In this document: positions 47,290 to 55,993 of the stretch, piece by piece | How positions within the stretch are numbered: the first letter of the stretch is position 1 | Layout: each line of letters opens with the position of its first letter | Source of the DNA: Sphingosinithalassobacter sp. CS137 | GTDB lineage: Bacteria; Pseudomonadota; Alphaproteobacteria; Sphingomonadales; Sphingomonadaceae | Length of the DNA: 64,000 nt | Direction of reading: 5' to 3' | Assembly: GCF_014334115.1 (NCBI RefSeq) | Contig: NZ_CP060494.1 | Coordinates: 2,572,501-2,636,500, forward strand | Notes under the pieces: generated by a model | Told to the model about the DNA's origin: nothing | Databases searched by the model: none | Seen by the model: the letters and a program-made list of their open reading frames with translations, nothing else | Program-made: the position numbers and the translations under genes

Positions 47290-48310
47290 CGCCGCCTTCG
47301 GCCGCGATCAGCTTGCGGATGATCTGGCGTGCGCGCACGCTGCCCTGATCGACGGAAAAGCCGCGCAGCTTGAGGCCAGGGTTTGCATCGATCGAGCGTT
47401 GCTGGGCTTCGAGCACGTCCACATCCTCATCGAACACATGGCCCTGCTGCGCCTTGAACCGCGCGGTGAAGCCGGCATCGTCGATATCGAAGTTTCGCGC
47501 CATGCCCCAGAAATAATGGGTGCTGATTTCGCTTTCCGGGGTCATCGCATCGATCACGAATCCCCGGACTCCGGCATCATGCGCGTCGATCGTCGCTCCG
47601 GCTTCGACGGGAGCAACGCCCACGTCGATAAGCACCGACGATGGCGCGACGAACTGGCACACCTGCCAACGGTCGACCGGCCCGGCCGAGCGCAGCGCGT
47701 CGCGCCAGAAGGGCGGCGGTTCGATACCCGGCATCCAGCGCCGCACGAAGACATCCTCTCCGCGTACTTCCGTCTCGATGGGACTTTCCAGGATCTCGTG
47801 CTGGCCGATCGAGCCCTGATGGACATAGGTTTCGTGGCTGAGGTCCATCAGATTGTCGATCACCAGCCGATAGTCGCAGGCGATGTGGCTGTAGCCGCCG
47901 TCGAAGGTCCAGCCGGGCGCGCTGCACGGCCAGAAATCCGGGACGAGATCGGGGTTGGCGCGCGCGGGGTCGCCGATCCATACCCAGATGAAGCGGTGCC
48001 GCTCGACCACCGGGTAAAGCTGCGCGCGCACCGCTCGGGGCACGCGCTCGCTCTTGACCGGCATCTCCTCGGCGCATCCGTCGGCACCGAGCAGCAGCCC
48101 GTGGTAGCGGCAGCGGATCGAATCGCCTTCCTTATAGCCCATCGACAGCGGCAGCAGGCGGTGGGGGCAGGCATCGCGCATCGCCACGACGCTGCGGTCG
48201 AGCTTGCGGTACAGCATCACCGGTTCGCCGCAGATGGTGCGTGCGATCGGTTTGCGATCGACTTCCGAATCCCATGCCGCGACGTACCAGCGATTGGCTA
48301 TCCAGGTCAT
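47279..48310 (-). CDS. vanA: Rieske oxygenase, vanillate O-demethylase (VanA) type
   Basis: A 343-residue Rieske non-heme iron oxygenase alpha subunit. The [2Fe-2S] ligands are in CPHRLLPLSMG and CRYHGLLL, and the mononuclear iron site in DNLMDLSHETYVHQG (the D-x2-H-x4-H pattern). The start MTWIANRWYVAAW and the overall length are typical of VanA, which converts vanillate to protocatechuate plus formaldehyde; related enzymes act on other methoxy- or dicamba-like substrates. The reductase partner (VanB) is not in the window. The start is the ATG ending at 48310. Confidence 0.82.
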   Translation of the reverse strand: MTWIANRWYVAAWDSEVDRKPIARTICGEPVMLYRKLDRSVVAMRDACPHRLLPLSMGYKEGDSIRCRYHGLLLGADGCAEEMPVKSERVPRAVRAQLYPVVERHRFIWVWIGDPARANPDLVPDFWPCSAPGWTFDGGYSHIACDYRLVIDNLMDLSHETYVHQGSIGQHEILESPIETEVRGEDVFVRRWMPGIEPPPFWRDALRSAGPVDRWQVCQFVAPSSVLIDVGVAPVEAGATIDAHDAGVRGFVIDAMTPESEISTHYFWGMARNFDIDDAGFTARFKAQQGHVFDEDVDVLEAQQRSIDANPGLKLRGFSVDQGSVRARQIIRKLIAAEGGDGI

Positions 48311-48352
48311 TGCTCTCTCCTGATCCGCCCTGTTATGCAGGTGCGACAATAT

Positions 48353-48369
48353 TGTATGTCTTACATACA
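48353..48369. promoter_or_regulatory. Perfect palindrome between vanA-like and MetE-like genes
   Basis: TGTATGT-CTT-ACATACA has two exact 7-bp arms and lies midway between two divergent genes (43 bases from the vanA-like start, 25 from the MetE-like start). It is the natural candidate site for the co-located MarR regulator. Confidence 0.6.
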
Positions 48370-48393
48370 TTTCGGACGCAAGGAGAGTATAGG

Positions 48394-49500
48394 ATGACCA
48401 CCGCCCCGTTCCGTGCCGACCATGTCGGCAGTTTCCTGCGTCCCAAGGCGCTGCTCGACGCGCGCGAGGCGTTTCGTGCAGATTCGATCGATGCCGGTGC
48501 GCTGCGCGCGGTGGAGGACGATGCGATCCGAGGGGTCGTCAAGTTCCAGGAGGAGCTGGGGCTGCAGGGCATCACCGATGGCGAGTTTCGCCGCACCTAT
48601 TTCCACACCGATTTCCTGCTTCAGCTGGACGGCGTGGAGGAGGCGGGCGGAACGCAGGTGAAGTTCCACCAGCATGGCGGCACCGAGCTGGAATATGCGC
48701 CGCCTGTGATGAAGATCGCGGGAAAGATCGCACATGTCCGCGATATCCAGCGCGCGGATTTCGAGTTTCTGGCGAGCTGCACCACTCGCACGCCCAAGGT
48801 GACGATCCCCTCGCCGACGATGCTGCACTTCCGTGGCGGACGCGAAGCGATCGACGCGACGGCCTATCCCGACCTCGACGAATTCTACACCGATCTCTCG
48901 GCGGCATATCGTGCGGAAATCGCCAGCCTGGCCGATGCCGGCTGCCGCTATCTCCAGCTTGACGACACCAATCTCGCCTATCTGTGCGACGACACCCAGC
49001 GCGAGAACGCCCGAAAGCGCGGCATGGACCCGGACGAGCTGCCGCGGCTCTACGCCCGGATCATCAACGACGCCATTCGCGACCGACCCGAGGACATGAA
49101 GGTCTGCGTCCACCTGTGCCGCGGCAATTATCGCTCGTCCTGGGCGGCCGAAGGCGGCTACGAGCCCGTTGCCGAAGTGCTGTTCAACGAACTGAACATC
49201 GACGGCTATTTCCTTGAATATGACGATCCGCGCTCGGGCGACTTCGCGCCGCTGCGCCACTTGCCCAAGGGTAAGACGGTGGTGCTGGGGCTGGTCACGA
49301 CGAAGCTCGGCGAGCTCGAATCGCCGGACGACGTTCGCCGCCGGATCGACGAGGCGGCGAACTACGCGCCGCTCGACCAGCTGGCGCTCTCGCCGCAGTG
49401 CGGCTTCTCCTCGACGGTGCATGGCAACGACATCGCAGTCGAGCAGCAGGCCGCGAAGCTGCGGCTGGTGATCGACGTGGCGAACTCTGTCTGGGGCTGA
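48394..49500 (+). CDS. Cobalamin-independent methionine synthase (MetE C-terminal domain)-like methyltransferase
   Basis: A 368-residue protein equal to the C-terminal catalytic domain of MetE (YxjG/YxjH group). Zinc ligands are present: H240 and C242 in CVHLCRGNY, E275 in GYFLEYDD and C336 in SPQCGFSSTV. Other blocks are ADHVGSFLRP, ITDGEFRRTYFH and LQLDDTNLAYLCDD. Such stand-alone domains transfer methyl groups to thiols from donors that are mostly unidentified. It is divergent from the vanA-like gene over a shared palindrome, which suggests a link to methoxy-group metabolism rather than bulk methionine synthesis. AGGAGAG precedes the start at 48394. Confidence 0.8.
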   Translation: MTTAPFRADHVGSFLRPKALLDAREAFRADSIDAGALRAVEDDAIRGVVKFQEELGLQGITDGEFRRTYFHTDFLLQLDGVEEAGGTQVKFHQHGGTELEYAPPVMKIAGKIAHVRDIQRADFEFLASCTTRTPKVTIPSPTMLHFRGGREAIDATAYPDLDEFYTDLSAAYRAEIASLADAGCRYLQLDDTNLAYLCDDTQRENARKRGMDPDELPRLYARIINDAIRDRPEDMKVCVHLCRGNYRSSWAAEGGYEPVAEVLFNELNIDGYFLEYDDPRSGDFAPLRHLPKGKTVVLGLVTTKLGELESPDDVRRRIDEAANYAPLDQLALSPQCGFSSTVHGNDIAVEQQAAKLRLVIDVANSVWG

Positions 49501-49503
49501 GGG

Positions 49504-49539
49504 TGGTTGCGCGCGGCTTAGTCGCCGCGCGCCAGCCAC
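49504..49539. terminator. Hairpin between convergent MetE-like and CoA-transferase genes
   Basis: GCGCGCGGC (49509-49517) pairs exactly with GCCGCGCGC (49524-49532) around TTAGTC, extended by TGG/CCA. The hairpin overlaps the stop of the CoA-transferase gene. Confidence 0.55.
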
Positions 49540-50675
49540 TCCAGGATTTCCTCGCGATGCTCGTCCAGCCGGGGAGGAACCGCGCCGGAAGTCGCCGCGA
49601 CTGGGCGCATGCGAAAGCCCGGGCCGGGGATCGTGAGTCGCGCCCCGTCCGTGCCGTTGGAAAGGTCGAGCTCCAGCATCGCTTCCGCGCTGGCGAGGTC
49701 GGAGGCTTCGTCGACGCGGCGCACCATGCCGCAGGGAATCCCCTGCGCGCTCATGCTGCGCTCCCAGTCGGCGGCGTCGCGCTTCGCGAATTCGGCCGCG
49801 AGTTCGGCATGCAGCGCATTGAAGTTCGCCCGCTGTGCCTCGGGCGTCGCATAGCGTGGATCGTCGAGCCAATCCTCCCGCGAAAGCTCCCGCGCGAGTG
49901 TCGCGAATTGGCGCGGCTGGACCACGCCCAGCGAAATCTGCCGGCCGTCGCCCGCCGTGAACAGCGATGCGGTGGGCAGTCCGCTATAGCCGGTATTGCC
50001 CATTCGGCGCATCGGCGTGCCGGTGGCCAGATAGGGCGTCAGGGCCGAGGTCATGAACGCCAGGCTCGCATCGAGCATCGACACGTCGATATAGCCGCCG
50101 CCACCGCCGTTCGCGCGCCGGAGCAGCGCCGAAAGGATCGCGATCGCGGCGGTCTGCCCGGTGAGCGTGTCGACGATCGGGAAGCCGACGCGCATCGGCG
50201 GGTCCCCTTCGTCGCCGCTCAGCATCATCATGCCGCTGGTCGCCTGGACGATATTGTCGATCGCTGGCCAGTCGCGATACGGCCCGTCCTGGCCATAGCC
50301 CGACACCGAGCAGAAGATGATCTGCGGGTTGTACGCGCGCACCGTTTCATAGGCGAAGCCCAGCCGGGCGATCACGCCGGGCCGGAAATTCTCGAGCAGC
50401 ACGTCGGATCGCTCGATGATGCCGCGCGCGATTGCCTGGTCCTCGGAATTCTTCAGGTCGAGCGCGATCGATTTCTTGCCAGCATTCGCCGCGATGAACG
50501 CCGCGCTGAGGCCTTCGCCGCTCGGATCGGCGCCATAGCTGCGGAAATTGTCGCCTGCGCGCGACTCGATCTTGATCACCTCCGCGCCCATCAGGCTCAG
50601 CAGGTGCGAGGCATAGGGGCCCGCCATCACATGGCTGAAATCGGCCACGCGGATGCCGGCGAGTGGCTGCGTCAT
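49518..50675 (-). CDS. Class III CoA-transferase (CaiB/BaiF family)
   Basis: A 385-residue family III CoA-transferase, which moves CoA between carboxylic acids. Motifs: GIRVADFSHVMAGPYASHLLSLMGAEVIKIE at the N-terminus, DVLLENFRPGVIARLGF, the region with the catalytic aspartate (PAIDNIVQATSGMM, about residue 170), and the C-terminal GIPCGMVRRVDEASD. It is the last gene of the long minus-strand operon; its start overlaps the end of the alpha/beta hydrolase gene by four bases. The acid it activates is unknown but is presumably the substrate of the dehydratase-like proteins in the operon. Confidence 0.9.
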   Translation of the reverse strand: MTQPLAGIRVADFSHVMAGPYASHLLSLMGAEVIKIESRAGDNFRSYGADPSGEGLSAAFIAANAGKKSIALDLKNSEDQAIARGIIERSDVLLENFRPGVIARLGFAYETVRAYNPQIIFCSVSGYGQDGPYRDWPAIDNIVQATSGMMMLSGDEGDPPMRVGFPIVDTLTGQTAAIAILSALLRRANGGGGGYIDVSMLDASLAFMTSALTPYLATGTPMRRMGNTGYSGLPTASLFTAGDGRQISLGVVQPRQFATLARELSREDWLDDPRYATPEAQRANFNALHAELAAEFAKRDAADWERSMSAQGIPCGMVRRVDEASDLASAEAMLELDLSNGTDGARLTIPGPGFRMRPVAATSGAVPPRLDEHREEILEWLARGD

Positions 50676-51604
50676 GGAAACTCCGGAAACTGCTTGCGCT
50701 GGACGCTCCAGCCATGGGTTGTGCACAGGCGACAATCCTCGCCGACGAACCATGCGCCAGCCTGGCTGTCGTGTTTCAGCTGCCAGTCGAGCCAGGCGCT
50801 GCCGACCCGTGCCCAGTCGCCGCCGCTCGCCAGCCAGAAAGTGCCCATATGGCCGATCGGCAGATTGCCGAGGAATACCGGAACATGGTCGATCCGCTCG
50901 AAGTCGTCGATTGCGTTGGGGTAGGCGATATCCTCGGGCCCGCCGATAATATAGGCGACCGGCGTGTGCAGCCGGGCAAGGTCGGCCTTGCGGATGGTGA
51001 CGCCGCTGCGCCCGCTGCCCGGACGTTCGTACACGCCGCTGGCGAAGGCGACGACAGTGTCGATGCGCGGATCGGCGCCCGCCGCCAGCGCCTGCAAACC
51101 GCCGCAGCTGTGGCCCATCACTGCGATGCGATCGCTATCGACCCGGCCGTACAGCGGGTCGGCCGGGGTGGCATTGGCCCGTTCGGCCCAGTCGATCGCG
51201 GCGAGCAGCTGCGCGACGCTCGTCTCGTCGGGCGTACGCTCGGCGGGAGTGGGAACGCGCGTCGGCATCGGCGCGATTTCCTGCGCCACCGGCAGCTCGC
51301 GGCGCGGTGCGCCGTTGGCGACGACGATATAGCCGTGGCTGGCGATTTCGCGCAGGAAATGGCTCGCGCTCAGGCCATTGTCGCGGCACGCGCCATTACC
51401 CCAGAGCACGAGCGGCAGCCGCGCATTCGGCAGCGTGGCGGGACGATAGAGGGTGTACCCGGCCGCGTCGGCGCGCGCTTCGGCGATCGCAGGATAGAAC
51501 CCCGAACCGGCGGGCGCGCCGATTGGACCTGGGCCGGCCGGATCGGCGGACTGCGCCTGTGCGGGCGCCGCGAGCAGCGCGAGGCCAAGGGTCAACGCTT
51601 TCAT
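50672..51604 (-). CDS. Exported alpha/beta hydrolase (paralogue of the gene at 35775)
   Basis: A 310-residue protein with a signal peptide (residues 1-18, ending AQA-Q). The nucleophile elbow is MGHSCGGLQAL with S166; PLVLWGNGAC, IASHGYIVVANG, AYIIGGPEDIAYPNA and the late LCTTHGWSVQRKQF are shared almost block for block with the hydrolase at 35775-36752 in the LacI regulon. It is therefore probably periplasmic and acts on a related substrate. Its start overlaps the stop of the dctP-like gene by four bases. Confidence 0.82.
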   Translation of the reverse strand: MKALTLGLALLAAPAQAQSADPAGPGPIGAPAGSGFYPAIAEARADAAGYTLYRPATLPNARLPLVLWGNGACRDNGLSASHFLREIASHGYIVVANGAPRRELPVAQEIAPMPTRVPTPAERTPDETSVAQLLAAIDWAERANATPADPLYGRVDSDRIAVMGHSCGGLQALAAGADPRIDTVVAFASGVYERPGSGRSGVTIRKADLARLHTPVAYIIGGPEDIAYPNAIDDFERIDHVPVFLGNLPIGHMGTFWLASGGDWARVGSAWLDWQLKHDSQAGAWFVGEDCRLCTTHGWSVQRKQFPEFP

Positions 51605-52632
51605 GTGGGACTCCTGCAGCTGATCTGATTGCGGCCGCGCACGCTGGCGCGGGCGGTGCGGAATGCGTGCGTCGCATCGATCCCGACATCGCGAAGCGCG
51701 CGGGCGTTCTGCTCGGCGTCCTCGAGATAGAGCCGGTCGAACCGATGCTGTTCGGCATCGGAGAACGTGGTGGTGCGGATGTTCTGCCGGCGCGCTTCGG
51801 CGAGCCCGCGCTCGGTGGCGGCCTGCACTTCCTCCGTGAGCGCATTTTCCCACACCGGGATCGACTCGGTGAGGATCGCGCGCTCCGCTTCGGTCAGCAG
51901 ATTCCAGCGGTCCAGCCCCATCGCCCGGGAGGGATAGGCGCCGCGCGGGATCGCGAGCGTTGCGTAATAGTCCGCAACTTCGGCGAAGTGGAGCGCGGAG
52001 AAAGTGTCGGGCGGGGCGATCACCCCGTCGATCACGCCCTTCGCCAGTGCCGAATAGACGTCGCCCATCGGCATGTTGACCGCATCGACCCCCAGCCGGT
52101 CGAGCACGCTCAGCAATTCGGTTGGCGCGCGGATGCGCAGCCCCTGGAGATCGTCGAGTGTGCGTACCGGCCTGTCGCGGGTGACGATCCCCGGCAGCGC
52201 GCCGCCCTGAACCGCGAGCAGCTTCAGGCCATGCAGCTCGCGCGCGACCTGCGGTTCGGCGGCGTCGATGCAGCGATAAAGTTGCAACTGCGCGTCGATG
52301 CTGTCGGCGCCGCTGTAGAAACCCGTCTGAATGCGCAGGAAATGGCTGCCGCCGCGCGCATAGATCGGCGTGATGAGGCCGATATCGGCAACGCCGTGGC
52401 GCAGTTCCTCCATCGACATGTCCGAAGAGAGGAGTCCGCCGGACCAAATCGGGCGAATGCGCAGCGTGCCGCCCGAGCGCGCCTCGACGAATTCGATCCA
52501 GCGCTGGTCCGCACGGCTGAACGGGTGCCCGGGCGAATAGGGGGTGGCATAGATAAGCTCGGTCGTGCCCGGCGGCAGCGGGCGTTCGCAACCGGCGAGC
52601 AGGATCGCGAGGAGAAGTGCGACCAATCTCAT
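51601..52632 (-). CDS. TRAP transporter substrate-binding protein (DctP type), lipoprotein
   Basis: A 343-residue solute-binding protein of the TRAP (DctP) family. A lipobox LLAGC puts the lipidated cysteine at residue 15. The mature part starts with GTTELIYATPYSPGHPF and includes GVADIGLITPIYARGG, LQGLRIRAPTELLSVLDRLGVD with the conserved carboxylate-binding arginine, and GVIDGVIAPPDTFSALHFAEVADYY. TRAP systems import organic acids with Na+ or H+. It is separated from dctM and dctQ by three genes of the same operon. Confidence 0.88.
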   Translation of the reverse strand: MRLVALLLAILLAGCERPLPPGTTELIYATPYSPGHPFSRADQRWIEFVEARSGGTLRIRPIWSGGLLSSDMSMEELRHGVADIGLITPIYARGGSHFLRIQTGFYSGADSIDAQLQLYRCIDAAEPQVARELHGLKLLAVQGGALPGIVTRDRPVRTLDDLQGLRIRAPTELLSVLDRLGVDAVNMPMGDVYSALAKGVIDGVIAPPDTFSALHFAEVADYYATLAIPRGAYPSRAMGLDRWNLLTEAERAILTESIPVWENALTEEVQAATERGLAEARRQNIRTTTFSDAEQHRFDRLYLEDAEQNARALRDVGIDATHAFRTARASVRGRNQISCRSPT

Positions 52633-53915
52633 GCCAGCCCCTTCTCCCGCAGGAAATCCGCGACGAGCCCGACCATGTGATCGTGGTTCCAGTTCTTGGC
52701 GTCGACCATGTCGGCGTCGAGCGAGAGCACCGGCATTCCCGACGCCTTCAGCGATTCGGCAGTGATCTTGGTGCCCGACTGCGAGAGGCGATTGTCGGGC
52801 GGCAGCAGCACCAGCGCGGCATCGATCCCGCAGCGTTCGGCTTCGCTCGTCATCCATTCGTTCATCCAGGGCGGCAGGTGCAGCACTTCGTTCATCGAAC
52901 AGATGCGGCTGGCGAGCGCGTCCATGGGCCGCCCCTGCACGTCGCGGATATATTGCGGGCCGGCGAACGGCAGGTACATCGACCAGACGAATACCGCGCC
53001 GAGCCGCTCCTCCAGCGCCTGATAGAAGCCGGGATCGTGCCACACGCCGGCGCCGATCCACATCAGCCGAATCTTCTCGTTGGTCGCCGCGCCCAGCCCT
53101 TGGTCGATCCGCTCGCGCACTTCGTCGCGGAATCGCTTCGCGTGCGCGACCGCCCAGTCGCTGCCGCGATGCCATTGCGGAATCATCGTGTTGGGCATCT
53201 GCTCGGCGATCGAGACGGGGCAGGGACGGGCGGTGCCGATCGCCTGCGCAGCTTCCCACAGATAGCCTTCCTGCTCATTGATCCGCTCCATCAGATGGTG
53301 GAGCTTCTCCTCTTCGAAGCGGCGGTCGGTGCGGTTTTCCAGCAGCGCGATCAGGTCGCGCATCTCGCGCACCAGCAGCGCGATCCGATCGGGATCATAA
53401 ACGTCGCGCCACTGCCGGTTCGAATGCTTGAACCACAGCGGATCCTTCTTCGGCCAGGCGGGCGCCTCAAGTGGGAAGAAGTCGGTGCCCATCGCATCGG
53501 CCCATTGGCCGAAGACGTGCTGGATACAGTCGCAGGTGAGCCGCGCGACCAGCACCGTCGGCGTCGGCAGCCCGCCCCAAGGCGCGGTGGCGGGATCATT
53601 GGCGAGCGTGCAGGCAAAGCCCAGTGAACAATATTTACAGCTGTTCTCAGGATAGCCGTGATCGGCGAGCACCTGGAAATAGCGGCCCGACAGTTGCTTG
53701 GCCGAGATATAGGCCGACCACCACTGGTTGGTGATGATCGGAATGTCCATCACATGGAAGATCTCGTGCGGCGTGTCCGCCTGGACGATGGCGAAGGGCT
53801 CGCCTTCCTCGACCACGCGCCGGCGCAGATCGGCGCCGAACCGCTTCTGATAGGCGTTCGCCTCGGCGGTGCAGGTCAGCGTCTTGCGGCTGCGCTGTCC
53901 GGTGGCCGTGCTCAT
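52629..53915 (-). CDS. 2-hydroxyacyl-CoA dehydratase/benzoyl-CoA reductase-family protein (HgdB-like)
   Basis: A 428-residue member of the family formed by 2-hydroxyacyl-CoA dehydratase component D and benzoyl-CoA reductase. The N-terminal EIFHVMDIPIITNQWW and the Cys-rich CKYCSLGFAC (C93, C96, C102) and TCDCIQ (C128, C130) suggest an iron-sulfur cluster. The third cysteine motif usual near the C-terminus is not seen; the segment reads LLPPDNRLSQSG. Known relatives work in anaerobes and need an ATP-driven activator (HgdC/BcrA type), which is not in the window. It overlaps the fused CoA-transferase gene by four bases. Confidence 0.8.
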   Translation of the reverse strand: MSTATGQRSRKTLTCTAEANAYQKRFGADLRRRVVEEGEPFAIVQADTPHEIFHVMDIPIITNQWWSAYISAKQLSGRYFQVLADHGYPENSCKYCSLGFACTLANDPATAPWGGLPTPTVLVARLTCDCIQHVFGQWADAMGTDFFPLEAPAWPKKDPLWFKHSNRQWRDVYDPDRIALLVREMRDLIALLENRTDRRFEEEKLHHLMERINEQEGYLWEAAQAIGTARPCPVSIAEQMPNTMIPQWHRGSDWAVAHAKRFRDEVRERIDQGLGAATNEKIRLMWIGAGVWHDPGFYQALEERLGAVFVWSMYLPFAGPQYIRDVQGRPMDALASRICSMNEVLHLPPWMNEWMTSEAERCGIDAALVLLPPDNRLSQSGTKITAESLKASGMPVLSLDADMVDAKNWNHDHMVGLVADFLREKGLA

Positions 53916-55993
53916 TCGAATACTCCTGATTCCCGCATCGCCTGCACCCGCTCGGGCGACAGGCCGCACATGCTGCGTGCGATTTCCAGCGCATGCTCAC
54001 CCATCGCAGGCGCGCGGAACGGCGCGACGCGGTCGCGCGAGAGGCGCAGCGGCGTCGCGATATGGCCGAACGGGCCGAGCAGCGGATGGTCGAGCGTCAC
54101 CAGCGCCGCGCGGTCGGCAAGCTGCGGGTCGCGCTCGATCAAATCCTCGGCGTCCTGCACCACCCCAGCCGCGATTCCGGCGGCCTGAAGCTCGGCGGCG
54201 ATCGCGTGATCCTCGCGCGCCGCGCACCAGCGTGCGATGTCGGGGCCGGTGATTGCCTCCAGCTTCGCGCGATCGGCTTCGTCGAACAGGCTGATCGCCA
54301 CCCAGCGATCCTCGCCCGCGGCGGCGAACACATCCTGAAAGAAGATGGCGGGATCGGCGTTTCCGGCGCGCTGCGGGCGCTCGCCGCGCTTCGCGGCAGC
54401 GAGATAGTCGCGCATCTGCTGAACGCAGATTTCGTACATCGCAGCATCGATATGGCAGCCGCGCCCGGAGTCGCGCCGATGTTGGAGCGCGGCAGCGACA
54501 TTGGCGGCCATCACGAAGGGGACGATCACGTCGCCGTACGGGACCGCGCCGGGGATCACCGGGTCGCCGTCGGCATGGCCGGTCAGGAAGGTGCGGCCCG
54601 AAAGCGCGCCGCCGGTGCCGTCCACGCCCCATTCCTGCGCCAGTGGGCCGGTCTGGCCATAGACGCTGCCCGAAACCATCACGATGCCCGGATTGCGCGC
54701 GGCGAGGCTGTCATAATCGAGGCCGAGCTTGGCCATCGTGCCGGGCGAGAAATTCTCGACCACCACATCGGCCCAGTCGATCAGCGGGTCGAGGATCTCG
54801 CGTGCGCCCGGCGCCTTCATGTTGAGCGACAGGCTGCGCTTCGAACTGTTGAGATGCGCGAACCAGGGCTTGTCGTCGAGATTGCCTACCTGCGAGGCCG
54901 AAACCTGCACGTCGAGCCGCGACAGATCGGGGCGGGTGCGCGTCTCCACCTTCACCACATCGGCGCCGAGGTCGCCCAGCGTCTTGGTGGTGATCGATCC
55001 GACCAGCGCCCAGGCGAAATCGAGCACGCGCACCCCCGACAGCGGGCCGGGCCGCTCGCCGGTGTGTACCGCAGGTGCCTCGGCAGGCGCGCCCTCGCGC
55101 AGCACTGCGAACCGTTCGGGCAGGCCCGAGGGCGTGTCGAGGAAGCCGCGCGTGGCCAGATGCGGGTCGGCGAGCACGTCGGCGGGTTCGTTGACGACAC
55201 AGGAGTTGATCCCGCGCCGACGGCCTTCGGTCGCGATCTCCGCTTTGGTGCGCGTGGCGAAGAAGGCGGCGATCGCGGCTTCCCATTCGGCACGCGTTTC
55301 GGCCGGCAGGGTAGAGCGGTTGTAGTTCAGCCAATCGGTACCGCGCAGCGGGTTCGTGACGCCAACCTCGTCCATCCAGTCCGACAGCGCCTGGTTGGCG
55401 GGCGCGCCCAGGCGGCCGGTCATCAGCGAATGGAAGCACCAGCCGTCGGCGAGCGTCCAGATGGCGCGCACGGTGGCCTTGCCATAGGCGAGGGCGCCGC
55501 CGACGCGGTGCAGCTTGCGCCGGTCGAACTGCCAGACGAGCACGCCGTTGACGTTGCGGCTGAACGCGACCTGCTGGATCGAAACATCGACATGCTGGCC
55601 CTTGCCATGGGTGCCGCGCGCATAATGCGCCGCCATGGCTCCGGCTGCGGCGACCATGTCGGCATGGAAGGTGCAGGCGTCGCCCGCTTCCTTGACCGGC
55701 GACCGCCCGGGTTCGCCGGTCACGCGCAGCGTGCCGCCCATCGCCGAGGCGACCAGCTCGCCGCCGCGCCAGTCGCTGCGGGGACCATCGGAACCGAAGG
55801 GCGTGACCGAGACGTGGACCGCAGCCTCCGGAATCGCTTCGGCGACGTTCGCGCGACCGAGATCGTCGATCACGAACGACGCACCCTCGATCGGCCCGCC
55901 CAGCTCGGCGCCGAGCGAAGCCAGCATCCGCGCGAGCGGGCGATCGGCCATGCCGCCGAGTACGGCGATTCGGTGTCCGGCGAGCGGCTTCAT
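53912..55993 (-). CDS. Double-length class III CoA-transferase (two CaiB/BaiF domains)
   Basis: A 693-residue protein made of two CoA-transferase family III domains in tandem, against about 390 for ordinary members. The second half (from about residue 315) is canonical: SGVRVLDFAWALVGSITTKTLGDLGADVVKVE, VVENFSPGTMAKLGLDY, and GVDGTGGALSG, which probably carries the catalytic aspartate. The N-terminal half starts HRIAVLGGMADRPLARMLASLGAE and is more diverged, with GSDGPRSDWRGGELVASAMGG. The arrangement resembles a fusion of a heteromeric transferase such as BbsEF. Both ends overlap the dehydratase-like genes on either side. Confidence 0.85.
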   Translation of the reverse strand: MKPLAGHRIAVLGGMADRPLARMLASLGAELGGPIEGASFVIDDLGRANVAEAIPEAAVHVSVTPFGSDGPRSDWRGGELVASAMGGTLRVTGEPGRSPVKEAGDACTFHADMVAAAGAMAAHYARGTHGKGQHVDVSIQQVAFSRNVNGVLVWQFDRRKLHRVGGALAYGKATVRAIWTLADGWCFHSLMTGRLGAPANQALSDWMDEVGVTNPLRGTDWLNYNRSTLPAETRAEWEAAIAAFFATRTKAEIATEGRRRGINSCVVNEPADVLADPHLATRGFLDTPSGLPERFAVLREGAPAEAPAVHTGERPGPLSGVRVLDFAWALVGSITTKTLGDLGADVVKVETRTRPDLSRLDVQVSASQVGNLDDKPWFAHLNSSKRSLSLNMKAPGAREILDPLIDWADVVVENFSPGTMAKLGLDYDSLAARNPGIVMVSGSVYGQTGPLAQEWGVDGTGGALSGRTFLTGHADGDPVIPGAVPYGDVIVPFVMAANVAAALQHRRDSGRGCHIDAAMYEICVQQMRDYLAAAKRGERPQRAGNADPAIFFQDVFAAAGEDRWVAISLFDEADRAKLEAITGPDIARWCAAREDHAIAAELQAAGIAAGVVQDAEDLIERDPQLADRAALVTLDHPLLGPFGHIATPLRLSRDRVAPFRAPAMGEHALEIARSMCGLSPERVQAMRESGVFE

